From positions 93,820 through 157,819 of the forward strand of contig JANBPK010000717.1 of assembly GCA_027579435.1 (NCBI GenBank): DNA of 64,000 bases. The letters are read 5' to 3'. The position numbers were made by a program, and so were the translations under genes. The stretch is from Candolleomyces eurysporus. Its lineage: Eukaryota; Basidiomycota; Agaricomycetes; Agaricales; Psathyrellaceae. This document shows, piece after piece, positions 43,131-55,242 of the stretch (position 1 is the first letter of the stretch; each line of letters starts with the position of its first letter). A model generated the notes under the pieces. The model had not been told where the DNA came from. It searched no databases and was given only the letters and a program-made list of their open reading frames with translations.

Positions 43131-45387
43131 TTACATAGGCGATATACCAGTTAGTAGATAGCGTTCCAAACAGAAAGGGAAGGGCGCCTTGGTCTTGTGG
43201 GTATTGGAAGGTGTGCTGAGTGAAGATTGATATTCAAGCAGCCTTTGGTTTTCTTCCGTGCTTCCGTAGATATCGCCTCGCACTAGGGAGGCCGAACTAA
43301 ACANAAGATGGTCAGCAACTTCGAAAACGTGGCCAAAGCTACCCGCTACGGAGCGACGGGAGCCGCGAAGAAATATCGCNCTCACCTGGACGGCCGGATA
43401 TAATACCACAAGCACAGCGGCTACAGACCAACCCCATTTCACAGCAGGCGGTAGTGGCTCGGGGAATTGCCCTTTGCTCCATTTCGTGATGACCAGCAGC
43501 TCAGTGATGACGGTGGCGAGGAGCAACCATACGTGCTGGCCCATCCGAACCGCACGTCTACCGACGGATGTGTGAGTACACGCCAGATGACAGTGAGCAC
43601 TTCGGCTTTACCTCGGGTCATTGATGTACTGGTANAACTCTCGAACAGCAGGCAAAGCCCANAGGAATATGAAGGCCAGTCTCAGGATAACAATAGGGTG
43701 GTCTGGTTCCATCCAAAGCAAGCTCTACGTGTGGCGTTCAGCGTGTTACCAAGGACGCAAAAAATATCTTGGGCACAACGACGAACCTTCAAATAGAACG
43801 GATTCAACTCCGCCGCGAGGAAGACAGCTAGGAGTAAAACGACCGTCGTATAGTGAAGGAAACTTGTCGCCGTGCCCCACTTGAAGGCGGTGAAATCATG
43901 CGGTGAAAATTGGCTCAATATTCTTTTGGCCTTCGACCTCAGACCCTTGGACTGCCGGAATCCTCTCCACTCATATGGCTGGCAATCAACGTCCTGTCAA
44001 AACCCCACCTTTTCAAAGCGACTTGACAGACGCACCTTGACCTCGAAATATTGACAAAACTTCATTCCTGGGAAGGATCAAGTCGTCACTCGAGATTACC
44101 GAAAATGAAGGGAAGTAATTCCCACATACCGAGGTATGTCCCGAGCCAATTACAGAGTAAAACGTCCAAGACCCACTGGAAACTATTGGCGCCGTCTCAA
44201 TTGAGGATGTAATAAGGTTCAACTTACATGGTCCCACCAACACTGTAAATGGAGTAAGGTCAGAAAGAATNAAAAAACAGCGATCGAGGAAACCAGATCT
44301 GACCTCTGCAAAATTTGGAAGTTGGTGCTGTAAACTATATTCCGCAAGTTCAAAGGCAATGCTCAAGATCTGAATAGCTTTGTGTTAGAGACGAAAAATG
44401 GAAGGACTATCGATTTACCCAGCANAACCAATAGTCTCGAAGGATCATTGCCTTTCCAAACCATCCCAGCGCGTGCGCGAGACAGAAAATATCTATGGCA
44501 TTCTTCGAAACGCCAAAATTCGTCAGCAATTTTCTTTTAATTCATCAAACGTAACCCTGACTGACCCAGAGGGTTGTTGGTGTCAAGGAGCAGTCTTCTG
44601 CGTAGCTTTTCTCCGGTAAAGGCCGCCCCAGACTAGGGTCGATGTATGTCATCATCTGCCTTGCGGTTGGGAGATCCTGAAACAGCAAGAAAACCAAAAC
44701 AAGCTCGTAAAGCAAATTGACCCCGAGGATAATTCGCCAAAATGCAGGATGCGGTCGAATAAATGGGCCATCGCGGAATTGAATCATGGAAAAGGCTAGG
44801 AATGAAGCCGTGGCAGCGTAGATTCCTCTAACAAGCAATAAGCTGTAAGACAATTAGAATAGAGACTATGCCCATTTCACTTACACTCTACGTTTGTCCC
44901 TCCCCTCTTCCAGCACGTCTTGTGTCATTGCGACATACGCCAAAACAACAAGGCCACAAGACAGCGCTGTCAACGTCAACGGCTTATAGAAGAACCTTTT
45001 TCATTAAGTCCATCGGTCAAAATACATCGTTCGGTGAGCCGGTGNTGTACGTACTCGACACTGGTATCATGCTTCTCCTGGAAGGGCGTGATTCGAGTAT
45101 ATGGTTCAGTTCTATCTGCCTGCAAAGAGAGAACCATAAGAGCGCGATCATAGCGTGAGGAATGGACGCCCGTACATCGTACCCTGGGTGGTGTTCATTC
45201 ACCGGTAACCACGACGTCAAGAAGGGTCAGAAGCTGNAATATGGGCGCTGGAAGACCCACATCGAACGGGAACACCGTCAAGGCCTGGGTGAGGCTCCGT
45301 TTCATTCCCTCCGGTTTGTAAAACATCAGATTCTTCTCCTGGAGAAGTTGGAGACAGGTCGGTGTTATCGTCATGGGCAGAAGCCAT
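43131..45387 (-). CDS. Phosphatidylserine synthase, base-exchange (PSS1/PSS2) type
   Basis: ER membrane enzyme that exchanges the head group of a phospholipid for serine. The start at 45387 gives MASAHDDNTDLSPTSPGEES. Multi-pass core: FYKPLTLTALSCGLVVLAYV; MIQFRDGPFIRPHPAFWRII; NLLYELVLVFLLFQDLPTAR; YIDPSLGRPLPEKSYAEDC; SIAFELAEYSLQHQLPNFAE; then a WRGFRQSKGLRSKAKRIL loop, QFSPHDFTAFKWGTATSF, VFLAAELNPFYLK, LLWMEPDHPIVILRLAF, MGQHVWLLLATVITELLVIT and KWSKGQFPEPLPP. FRDGPF, PHPAFWR and DPSLG-PLPE-SYAEDC are signatures of the animal-type PSS family, unlike yeast Cho1, which uses CDP-diacylglycerol. The C-terminus is cytosolic and ends LERYLLTGISPM. There are about ten introns. Single N bases occur in several exons. 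Confidence 0.85.
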
Positions 45388-45607
45388 GTTTAAAGCAAAA
45401 GAAGTTTGATCTGGGCGCAGTCAAGCTATAATCGTCAGCAAATAGATTCAGGGCATTATGAATGCTGTAAAGAGAAAATACCTTCAGACTGCGCAGANGT
45501 ANGTTTACGATACCNAGCTGAGAGATGATGGTGGTTGAAGCCAAACTGGAGTTTACGCAACGGACGCAACCGACTCTCGAACGCAGGCGAACGTGTGATG
45601 ATGTCAT
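45388..45607. other. Upstream region of the PSS gene
   Basis: Between the PSS start codon and the assembly gap. The PSS promoter is probably partly lost in the N run. No other gene is seen. Confidence 0.4.
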
Positions 45608-45725
45608 NNNNNNNNNNNNNNNNNNNNNNNNNNNNNNNNNNNNNNNNNNNNNNNNNNNNNNNNNNNNNNNNNNNNNNNNNNNNNNNNNNNNNNNNNNNNN
45701 NNNNNNNNNNNNNNNNNNNNNNNNN
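45608..45725. other. Assembly gap (run of N)
   Basis: About 118 consecutive N, probably a scaffold join of estimated size, so the true distance is unknown. Single N cluster on both sides. Confidence 0.95.
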
Positions 45726-48700
45726 AAGCGAACCTNCGAGCTNAGCGTGTGGCACNAAATCTTCCAGGCTACCCGGTAGGCATGCTGTACGATGCCCGCC
45801 GAAAGTTACATACTGCTTGAGGCTTGCATGGAAGGCATCGAACAGCGAACGTTCAAAGTTTGCTGATTTATGATTTATGATTGACGCTATAGCCCTCCTA
45901 TTGCCAGACTGGCAGGCTCTCTCTCATGGCCACTTTCGCGGCTCAAGCTCCCCATCTGGNTCNATCTGGCTCTCTTCTNGCTTGAACTGCGAGGCGTTCT
46001 GATTCGTCGAATCAAAAACACCCCAAATTTCATTTTCCGAACCGGTCCGTGGCAAGTACTCCAACTAAGGTGAGAGAGGAATTCAAACCTTGAGGGATGC
46101 TAACGCATATGTAGGGTTGCGCCGCTAGGCGGACGGATGAATAATATCGGAGTTTAGTTGTGATTCCGCCACGTCTCTGCAAATCCCTCATCCGATGCTC
46201 TGGATGTGTCGAACAAGTTCGCAATCGCGAGCCTCGGCACGGCCGTCGATTCTATCTCTCTCTTACCCCTTGCGATTGCGCAGGTATCTGACGGTCAGAC
46301 CAATGCTAGAGATCCACATGGTCTATTGCATGTCCAGAAGCTTTGTTTCTCTCTGTGGTATATTCGGCGAAATAAGTCGGCTTCAGGACCAGGAGTCATC
46401 TTCTATTCAAGGTACGGTTGCTGGCAGCTTATCCATCTCGATCTTGCTTTGAATACCTNTTATAGCGTTGCTAACTCTGGTAGTACTTGCTATCTAAAAC
46501 ACCGCAGCCAGACGCCTCCAGACGCCGACGAATCTTCAAAAATATTCCGTCAGCTCTCGTTCGTGACAACCGCTCAGGAGGCCGGGTTTCTTCATGCTTC
46601 CTATTCAGGGCCTGAACCTCATGGAGAGGCAACATATGCGACAGGCGAAAGAATTGACAACCTGCAATAACGTCTAGATAGGTAGGTCGGCATAGACGCC
46701 GGNGTCTTCCATCCGAAGTCGACTGTTGGTGGCGCCTTCTTCACTCTTGACGCGAGAATAAAGCATTATCGCAGTTCCCTGGTACGTCGATGCCCGTGGT
46801 TCTATTATCGTTAACGTCAACATAGCAATCCCAACGTTCTGAACATTAAAGTGTGCGCAAAGCGGACATGTCAATTTCCTTATGGGTGGAATCTTGACAT
46901 TTGTATGAATTTCGGTCATTTTAAATAGTGAGTGGGCCGCGTGCCCGACATTCAGCATTTACGAAATCGCGCTATCTGGACATCCATTCGGGTAAACTAC
47001 CGCTTTGAGCTGGCGAGGGCCTGTCATTCAATATTCAAGCAATTTAGACGATTAAACATGGCGTCTAAGAGGCTCTCCGAGGGACGTTGATCCTGCAAGC
47101 CGATTGTAGGACNCATGTTTTCATTCGCACCGCTTCCGCTCCCCTGTGGATGATCCTGTCAGAGAAAGGCAAGTATCCATGACACCAGTTCTGTTTCGTG
47201 CCTGTGCTGCAGCCCCTCTCTTTTGCTTCTTAAATTCCTGATGTGCCCTTGTCATCTTCCGCGAATGGTGTACATTCTGCTAACTGTAACCTCTGTCTTT
47301 CCAGCGCTATTCAATCACATCAACATAACGACCAATGTCTTGTCGTCATATTTCCGGTATCCACCCGTTCCCAGAGGTGTCGATATGTCTTGATCACAAT
47401 CCCCCGTTGACCCAATACAAGATACATTAAACCAACGCGATCTATCCGAAATGCGCCCAATCTGTGGGACGGGTCTATCAATGGCTTTTGGTACCGCCAT
47501 GTCCTCCTCGATCTGGAACAAAACTGCATGATGGCATCATGAGGAGGGGTGCCATGTCAATCAAGTGTCTTGTGACGATCGTTCACGCTTTCACAAGAAC
47601 TGACTCTGGTTTACTCCGTCCACGGTCTGAATACCGGCTCGAGGGGAGCACGCCTTACTCTGGGTTTCCCATCATCAGGCTCTGGCCAATGCCGCCCAGA
47701 ACGAAATTCTCTCAAGGTTGCGCCGTCCACGCCTTTTCCGACAGAACTTCTTTTCGCTGTGCATGTGATCGGGTCTGTCGTTCCTTTACAGCAGCCAGCC
47801 CTCGATTCCCCCGACGCAATTGGAAGAAGGGAGAGAAGGAGCGTGAGGGTGTATATTCAGGGTGCTTCGAGGCGTCGGTGTACCTGTGATGTTAATTGCC
47901 GCCGTGGCGATAGCGAAGATGGGGAGCGCCGGCCCCAACAAACGACCCTTGCACAAATGCAAAACCTAAATTTCAGAAATAGGCATTTACTAAAAGAGGT
48001 GCGTCGCCCGCAGGCCCATTCTTCCAGTCAGTTGATCTTTACCAGTGTTCACCCGACAGATTGATTGCAAGGCCTTTGGAGGGCACCGGAGCGCGACGAC
48101 GGCTGGGGACTCAATAGGGATATCTGCGTGCACAGACCATCCACTCCTGCTGTAAGCAGTCTATTCCAAGTGCAGGCAGCTTCTCACAATTGGACATCAC
48201 AGATGTGGATACCTGATTCCATTGCGGTATCTTCCACGGCGTCAAAACGACTGTCACGAGGGCCTGATCAGGGGTCCGTTTTCACCCTTGCACCTTTTCC
48301 AAATACGCTCCAGGCTTCTCCCTTTATCAGAGATTACAACCAGTTGGGCCCGCTCGGGCAAGACTCGACATCCATCGGTGTCGGTGGTCTGCCTATCATG
48401 GATCAAGCTTTGGTTTCAGCTAATTGCGGCATGCCGTTTGGCAAGAGGCAGCGAGCGTCGGTCCCATTGGCAACGAAATTAATGTCAATTAACCCGACTC
48501 GATTGTGGGGGACTGGATATTGCTCTGCACGGAAGGAATAGAATAAAGGTACGAGTGTGAGAAGTCATTGAAGAGGAAAGGATCACAGCGGTAGGAATTC
48601 TATTAAAGCCTTCTGCAGCGTAAACAGGATCGAGATAAACTCGTCGATTATCCAGAAGAACGGAAGGTTTTGCGCCAGAGTTTCCCACTGAAAATTAGAC

Positions 48701-49247
48701 CGTTGGGGCCGCCTTCCGCGGATTGTTAACTGTACAGCTCGAAAGGGCATATTATAGGCAAGCATAACAATACTGAAAGGCGTTCGAAGAGGACGAAGTG
48801 CACGAGTGGCATGGTGCGGTGAAGCGAGGATTACGTGCAACGCCACATAACCGGACTATATCGAGTGGGAGGGAATCGAGGAGGAGAAAATCTNGACGTG
48901 GTATCTGGCAGATAATTCGATGATATTCCGTGTTGAGAGGGGATAAGCACCCTGAGATCGAGCGACGGAGGTAATTCCGACGATGGAGAGTCCCGACCGC
49001 GAGCGCTCCCACATGCCTGGCTGATCCTCAGGGCGATATGGCCATTCCTGGTGTGCGTGTCACCTTTGACTGTGACATCGAAAGAAGCCCATTTGCTCTC
49101 AGGCCTGGGCAGTCTGCGGTCCATATCGGGAAATGCCCATCTAGCACGATCTCTACGCGAGATCCACTGTTTGTTACTTAATGGCCCCGGATGCACTTAA
49201 GCCCAAACTCGATACCTCGAGAGCTTGTTCCTTTTTCGCTCCCTGCC
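45726..49247. other. Long stretch without a supported gene
   Basis: Several open frames of 100-160 codons lie here: 46206-46670 +, 47464-47889 +, 48065-48541 + and 48831-49196 -. The last starts at an ATG (MHPGPLSNKQWISRRDRARW). None shows a motif I can name or a convincing chain of exons. Part of it is the promoter of the zinc-cluster gene. Confidence 0.45.
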
Positions 49248-50845
49248 ATGATGTCCTCTGAATCCTTCCAACCAGTGCAACTCAAGGGCGAAATAATGGA
49301 TCTCGAGTTCACCATCGACACCGACCACAGGTGCGCATCCCCCGCCGTCCCCCTTGTCCCGTTGATTGGGCCACCGGGCTAATTAACCGTTCCTCCTCTC
49401 TATGCCCGAATCCCTCTCTTAATTAGGAAGAGGAGGCGAAACCGGACGACGCAAAGTTGCCTTAATTGCCACACATCGAAACGAAAGGTGAGCTCGACGC
49501 TGTCACGAAAATCATGATCGAGCCTGACCGCGGCCACCGCTTCGCTAGTGTGATCGCAAACGCCCCTGTCAGCGTTGCATTCAGCTCGGCCTGGTATGTC
49601 GTCCAGCGCGCGCGCGCCAGATATGTGCTTATCTCTCCGTGTAGACGGGCCTGTGTGTCTACGAGATCGACGACCCTGCGCTTCGGTGAGCCCACAGTCG
49701 CTCGCTTAGCCTGGCTGTGTGTTGACAGCCCCCCAGAGATGACCCCACAGTCGATGAAAACACCCGCCTCCGCAACCGCATTGCAGAGCTAGAATCTCTA
49801 GTTCGCGAGCTTCGAGGTGAGCACAGCAGTTGTGTCTGGCGTCTCTCCCCTTGCTTATCGAGTCGTAGGCAAACCCCATCCTCGCTGGGCTGACAGCAAT
49901 TTCCGGGATGGCGATCCCAACGAGAAATGGCATTCTCGTGCTACAAAATGTGCCCCGCTGTCCAAGCGGGGGGCCCAGCTCGGCGACGAGCATGGCTCGC
50001 GCAGCATTCGGGGGAACCTGCTGAGCCCCATAAAAACTGAGCCCTCGACCGACGGGTCGAATCCCAATCTCTACCGATTCTCATCATCACCCGCCCCCCC
50101 TGCCAGATATCATACCTTTGACGTTCGCCGAACATCGTCGAACAGTTCATTTGATAGCAGCGATCAACAGCGTCAACAGCAGCAACAACAACAGTACAGT
50201 TCCCCTACTGCTCTCACGATGCCATATCCAACCTCTCCCAACAGCAACCACTACGGTGCCAATTCTAACTCGTCGTATACCGAGAACGGGACTGGGAACT
50301 ACGGTCTAGCCAGCAGCGATGACGGTAGCAATTATAGCGACCAGTACCCTACAAATGGGACCACGCCTCAAACATTCTGCCCGTGCCGGACCAACCCAGC
50401 GTACCTCAACCTTTCCCAGCAGTTGCACACTACGCTGAGCTCTCTCCGTCAATTTAGCCATCATCCTCCCAACACGGGTTGCATGATTTATCGCCGGGTC
50501 ACAGAGCTCAACGATCTTCTCCAGTGAGTTGTATTCTCCACGTTCCACCCTCGTGAAAATATTTAATCGTGTAGATTTGCTTCCAACAGTGGCACCGAAC
50601 ATACGAACGGGAGCAATGCCACCGCTAACGGTGCGAATTCCTACGACAGCAGCACACCTTCCGATAACGAGCTTTTGACACCGCTGTCAGCCTCGAGTGG
50701 GGGCCATGCGCCATTCCAAACTTCTACCAGCTCGCCTGGGATGCCTCCTCAGGAATGGAACAACATAGGAAATGGCGGATACAATCCATACTTCCCTATG
50801 CCACCGGGGGATCACCATGCGGTCTACACGCATGTTATGACTTGA
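49248..50845 (+). CDS. Zn(II)2Cys6 fungal-type transcription factor
   Basis: Exons 49248-49330, 49427-49487, 49549-49593, 49645-49685, 49737-49816, 49869-50523 and 50590-50845 splice in frame to 406 residues. The binuclear zinc cluster spans four exons: KRRRNRTTQSCLNCHTSKRK, then CDRKRPCQRCIQLGL and TGLCVYE, so all six cysteines are present. A short leucine-type dimerisation helix follows (ENTRLRNRIAELESLVRELR). The rest is disordered: Ser-rich, a Gln run (QQRQQQQQQQ), Asn/Ser/Tyr repeats and a CPC motif before the conserved NLSQQLHTTLSSLRQF and NTGCMIYRRVTELNDLL. The fungal_trans middle domain is absent. This form occurs in basidiomycete regulators. Target genes are unknown. Confidence 0.9.
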
Positions 50846-51344
50846 CCGAAGGCTTGACCTCGGTTTCTGCGCTCTCGGCTACCCGGTGCTTCTTCAATTT
50901 CACTCCTTGCTTGCTCCCACCCTGAAGAACAACTTATGCTTATGATATCCTCTATCCTTTTCCTCGACTCTCTCGAAACTGCTATGCGACCTTTCACGGA
51001 CGTTCATGTACTTGCTATTTATTTGATTTATTCGGAGGAGGCTTTGTACGTTTATCTACGCGCACTTTCTTCTTGTATGTATGACCATTCTAGTGTACAT
51101 CTTGCATAACTTTGTAATGGACGTTGACATCTGGCTGGTCCTTCTAACGTTTACTTACCATTTCTTCCTTGCTTCGTTTCGGTACAATCTCTCGACCTAT
51201 ACACATTGTACTACAACAACATGACCAATTATCATTGTGATTCGAATCAAGTACACCATTTCAATCCCATGTCACGTTTCTCCGATTTCATCGACATTCC
51301 ATCGCAGATGTTCAAATCTGGCGAGAGCCCACATAGGCCAACGA
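50846..51344. other. Convergent intergenic stretch
   Basis: 3' flanks of the zinc-cluster gene (+) and the TANGO2 gene (-). T-rich sequence and no gene seen. Confidence 0.5.
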
Positions 51345-52766
51345 TCAAGCTTCTTGGGGCGATGTCGAACCCACCGGACTAGTCCTACTGCCCTCAGATT
51401 GTCTGATAGCTTCCATATCCAGTTTGAAACGATATTCTCGCTGGGTCGGAGGGTCGACACTGACGACGCTTCCGGTTCCATCATTGCTCCTGGCCCAAAT
51501 ATCCCTCTCCACGAAGTAAACTTCTCCGTTTCGTTTTATCAAAAGAACCGTAGATAACCGAGTCCCATAGACTGCCGGGATCTTGGTATGGACGTCGGTG
51601 CTNTGAGGGACTCCTTCCAGAACGACGGGGATCGGTGCGACTTGCACAGTGTTTCGAAGTTGAGAACGGGACGTTATGGATCCAGAACATCGCCAACTTG
51701 TCGGAGAAAAAGCGATAAAGGAGATTTTGGGGTGAGGGGGTTGTTTCGCGTCAATACACAAGATGTTCTCCCAAAAATAAGGTGTGAACCCCTAAATCGC
51801 GGGGGCGTTTACTCACGATAGGACTTTGAAGAGACTGTTCACCAATAAGGTTTCGAGTGAGTCTCCACTTTCACTGGCTGCTGTCGAAGCGGAGCCTTCG
51901 CCGGCGCTTGTGTTGGTCCCCGTNGCTTCTAGTTCTTCTTTCTCCCGTACCAAGTGTTCTTGTCGTGGAGGCAGATTCTGAAGGACAGCAGTGAAGTCAT
52001 CGATGGCATGCTTCACTTTGGGCCATTCGCTGGCGCCTTGTCCATCTATTCCATTTGACATGCATCCACAGGCTCTCTCAGTGGGGCTCAGGGGGCGCGA
52101 TGTCAAAACTCCACCTCCACCGTGGTTTGTGACATATAATGCGTCGTAAGANACTGAATTAGAATCGGGTCGTAATGTTGGCGCCAGAAGCAGGAGATTG
52201 AAGCCTGCAAAGGCGGCATCCGGTGAGACAATTTTTCCGAGTTCATCCTCCAAAGGATGGGATGACTTGGAGAGCAAGAATGACGAAATCAAGTATCCCC
52301 TAGACAACTCGTATTGCCCCAGGGGCTCGGTAATGTTGGTCCTTTCAAAGGGGGGCAAATGATTAATCAGTCTTCAAGTGACGGGCCATCATTAATTGAA
52401 CGGAGAGAAATTCCTTACAGAAGAGCGACCCTTCCACTTTTGTTTAGGCCGAACCAAGAGCCGCCTGCTTTTTCATCCCGACCAGAAAGGACGCTCCCAC
52501 CAGCGTCCTGGAGGTTTCCAAAAGAGTGCCAATGGGCGTCCTGTGTCGGGCGGTCCAAAAATTCATCCCGGTTTTCGCCCAGGATCCTAAATAGAACATC
52601 GAAGCAACGCGGTGAGATGAAGTCACCGTGCCAAACAAGAATTGGCAGCGAGGCAGAAACGGGAACGATAATTTTAGCTGGACCTGCGCGCTAGTAGCAG
52701 TATCAAGGGTTCGGTGACCTACAAGGCGTAATCTGGATGTTCAAGTGTCCATACACCAATGCACAT
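51345..52766 (-). CDS. TANGO2: TANGO2 / NRDE family protein
   Basis: Family named after transport and Golgi organisation 2, also called NRDE after its motif. Human TANGO2 is linked to lipid and heme handling, and the exact reaction is unsettled. The start at 52766 reads MCIGVWTLEHPDYAL. Then NRDEFLDRPTQDAHWHSFG, LSGRDEKAGGSWFGLNKSG, the TNITEPLGQYELSRGYLISS segment, FAGFNLLLLAPTLRPDS, ALYVTNHGGGG, ERACGCMSNGIDG, WPKVKHAIDDF and the C-terminal YGTRLSTVLLIKRNGEVYFV, ERDIWARSNDGTG and REYRFKLDM. All family blocks are present in order, on the minus strand, with introns. An N and a low-complexity Ser/Ala/Glu linker (GEGSASTAASESGDS) lie in the middle. It is divergent to ARP6 with about 630 bases between the starts. 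Confidence 0.9.
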
Positions 52767-53395
52767 CGNTGCCAAGCGTTTGATTTGGCTTTACGCTATG
52801 AGTATAGGTCCTTCGCAAGCAGTCGAATCCGAGGCGTACTCGCGAAAGCTGAAGCCTGAAGATTGCAGTCAATATCTTTCCCATCTTATCAGGACTAGAC
52901 TCACCGCTTCANTGTCAAATAGGATTAGTTATTTTCACCTGTGAGGGTGACCACAAAGTTCAAGGTTCGCTTCACCGCTGAACGCCGGAGAGTCCCTGAA
53001 CTGGTCTGGCTATCCCGCTATTGAGGGACAGATTCAGCAAGTTATAGATAGGATTGAGAACGAGGACGTTGTCGTCGAAGAAGAAGGAAAGAGGGAAACA
53101 GCGTGCTGGCCACGATACCGGACGGTCCTCGCCTATAGCCGGTGAGTCAACTCATGACCAACCAACATTCATGAGCCTCACGAATCCAGACCAATCCCCA
53201 GGCCTTAGGCTTTACTCGGCGCCTCGTTGCACAAAGAGATATGGAAGCTCGAGCCAGAGGTCGCCGCGNNCGTACAATGAGCGGACCGTNACGACGACAG
53301 TGCCGAGGACCATCAAAAATGCCCCTGACCCTTGCCTTAGCGCCATCATCATCCANGGACCACTCGGGTATGCTGGAGGGCGCTCGTAACCTCTT
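52767..53395. other. Divergent promoter region between TANGO2 and ARP6
   Basis: A shared upstream region for two genes on opposite strands. An open frame at 53054-53389 starts with ATG but has no family features and several N. I do not call it a gene. Confidence 0.45.
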
Positions 53396-55242
53396 ATGAA
53401 GAATNCAATCGTTNTNCTCGACAATGGNGGTTCCACGATCAAGGCTGGCCTTGTTGGCAACNGGCGTAGGGANAATGAACCGAGGTGTGTACATTCACNG
53501 AATTCACAGATGTCACAGGGANTGAACCGGTCTCAAGAATCATTCAGAATGCTGTGATACGGTCAAAAGGCGACAAGGCTACCTACATCGGCCACGAGTT
53601 CGAGGCGTGCAGGGACTTTGCATCTCTTCACTATCGGCTACCTATNGAAAAGGTGAATAGCTTCCAGACAGCCTCGAGCCGAGCTATGACGCGTGTTTAG
53701 GGATATGTCGTTGACTGGGACGCCCAAAAAGCTATCTGGGATGGCGTCTTTTCAGATCAGGTTTTCAATGTGAGCCATTGCTCGCCTCCACGGACCATNC
53801 AACNCNCGCAGCTGACCGGAGCTTAGATAGATACAACTGAAGCATCTATCCTCATAACCGAGCCCTACTTCAACCTTCCGAATATTCAAGAGGTCTACGA
53901 CCAATTTGTGTTCGAGGAATATGAATTCCAATCTTACTATCGGTGCCCTCGTGCGTACCCATGCCTCTTGCAATATCGCCCTCCCGATTGGATGACTGTC
54001 CCTCGCAGCTGCAGCATTGATTCCCTATGGCACGCTTTTTTCTCAGCCAACCCTATCTCTTCCCGAGTGCATGATCGTTGTCGATTCAGGCTTTAGCTTT
54101 ACACACGTCGTTCCTATCATGGAAGGTCAAGTGGTCTGGCATGCGACCAAACGGCAAGTCTTTTGAACACCTTCCCAATTCTCTGGTGCTATTTTAACGN
54201 GTATCCCAAATTATAGGTTGGATGTAGGCGGGAAGCTACTGACCAACCATCTCAAAGAGTTGGTTTCATTTAGACAGTGGAATATGATGGATGAAACGCA
54301 CATCATGAACCATGTCAAAGAAACTTGCTGCCTCGTTTCTGGCAATTTCAAGCTTGATCTCGAAGTTTGTCGGTGCGTTTTAAGTGCCGATTTATTCGCA
54401 CATTTCCCGGGAGGTCATTAATGGGGCGTAGGGCAGATCCGAAGCGAAACTCTATCATCAGAGAGTATATCCTCCCCGACCTNTCGCGAAACAAGCAAGG
54501 CCGCGTTCGGAAGCCNGACGATATNGTCTCGGACGAGGATCAGGTCCTNGCGATGAACAACGANCNGTTTGTCGTNCCGGAACTNATCTTTCGACCAGAC
54601 GATATTGGTTAGTCTTTTGCCTTTATCAATTCAGTCGGGATTCGCCTGATGTCACACTCAGGTCTTGAACAAGCCGGATTACCGGAAACCATTGCCNATT
54701 GCATATCCCTGCTGCCTGANGACCTGCAAGGAATGTTCTGGTCCAACATTGGACTCATCGGAGGTAACACCAAATTCCCTGGATTTCGTCAGCGACTGTA
54801 GGNCAACTATCAGCTATCGGTTTATACCGGCCTTTGCTTATAACTTGAAAACACAGGCAGCAAGAATTAAGGGCCTTGGCGCCTGTGGAATGGGAAGTTG
54901 CTATCTACGAAGCCGATGAGTACGTAGTATTTTAAATGATGTGACTNTTCTAGCCTCACTTCGTTCGACCCACTTGATNTCTGCCTCTACAGTCCCATCA
55001 CAGAAGCCTACAAGTCTGCGTACGAGTTTGCGAGCAGGCCTGGATTTACTCAACAGGTCATCACGCGAGCAGAGTATGCAGAGAGCGGAAGCAATGCTTC
55101 TCGGAGGAAGTTCCCCGGCTGGCAGACACAAGAAATAGAGAAGGATAAAGGGAAACAGCGGGAAGATGATCGACCTCAAGCTTCCTCCAGGACCAGAAGC
55201 AAAGTCGGCTCTGGCTCCACCAGTGTACGCAACAGGCGTTGA
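53396..55242 (+). CDS. ARP6: Actin-related protein 6 (SWR1 complex subunit)
   Basis: Nuclear actin-related protein of the SWR1 remodeller, which deposits H2A.Z. The start is ATG 53396 (a segment with several N), then [14 protein letters not shown]. It continues with [200 protein letters not shown] and [17 protein letters not shown]. All are ARP6 blocks. The actin-fold ATP-site loops are partly degenerate, as expected for ARP6. The last block is a basic tail ([19 protein letters not shown]). The exons need several short introns, and N bases in exons blur a few residues. Confidence 0.9.

Noticed and set aside
46206..46670. Open frame of 154 codons on the + strand
   Set aside because: It starts at GTG, has an internal N, no known motif and no supporting exon structure.
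47464..48541. Several overlapping + strand frames of 100-160 codons
   Set aside because: They start at non-ATG codons or overlap in different frames, with composition unlike neighbouring genes. No family is recognised, so I left the region unannotated.
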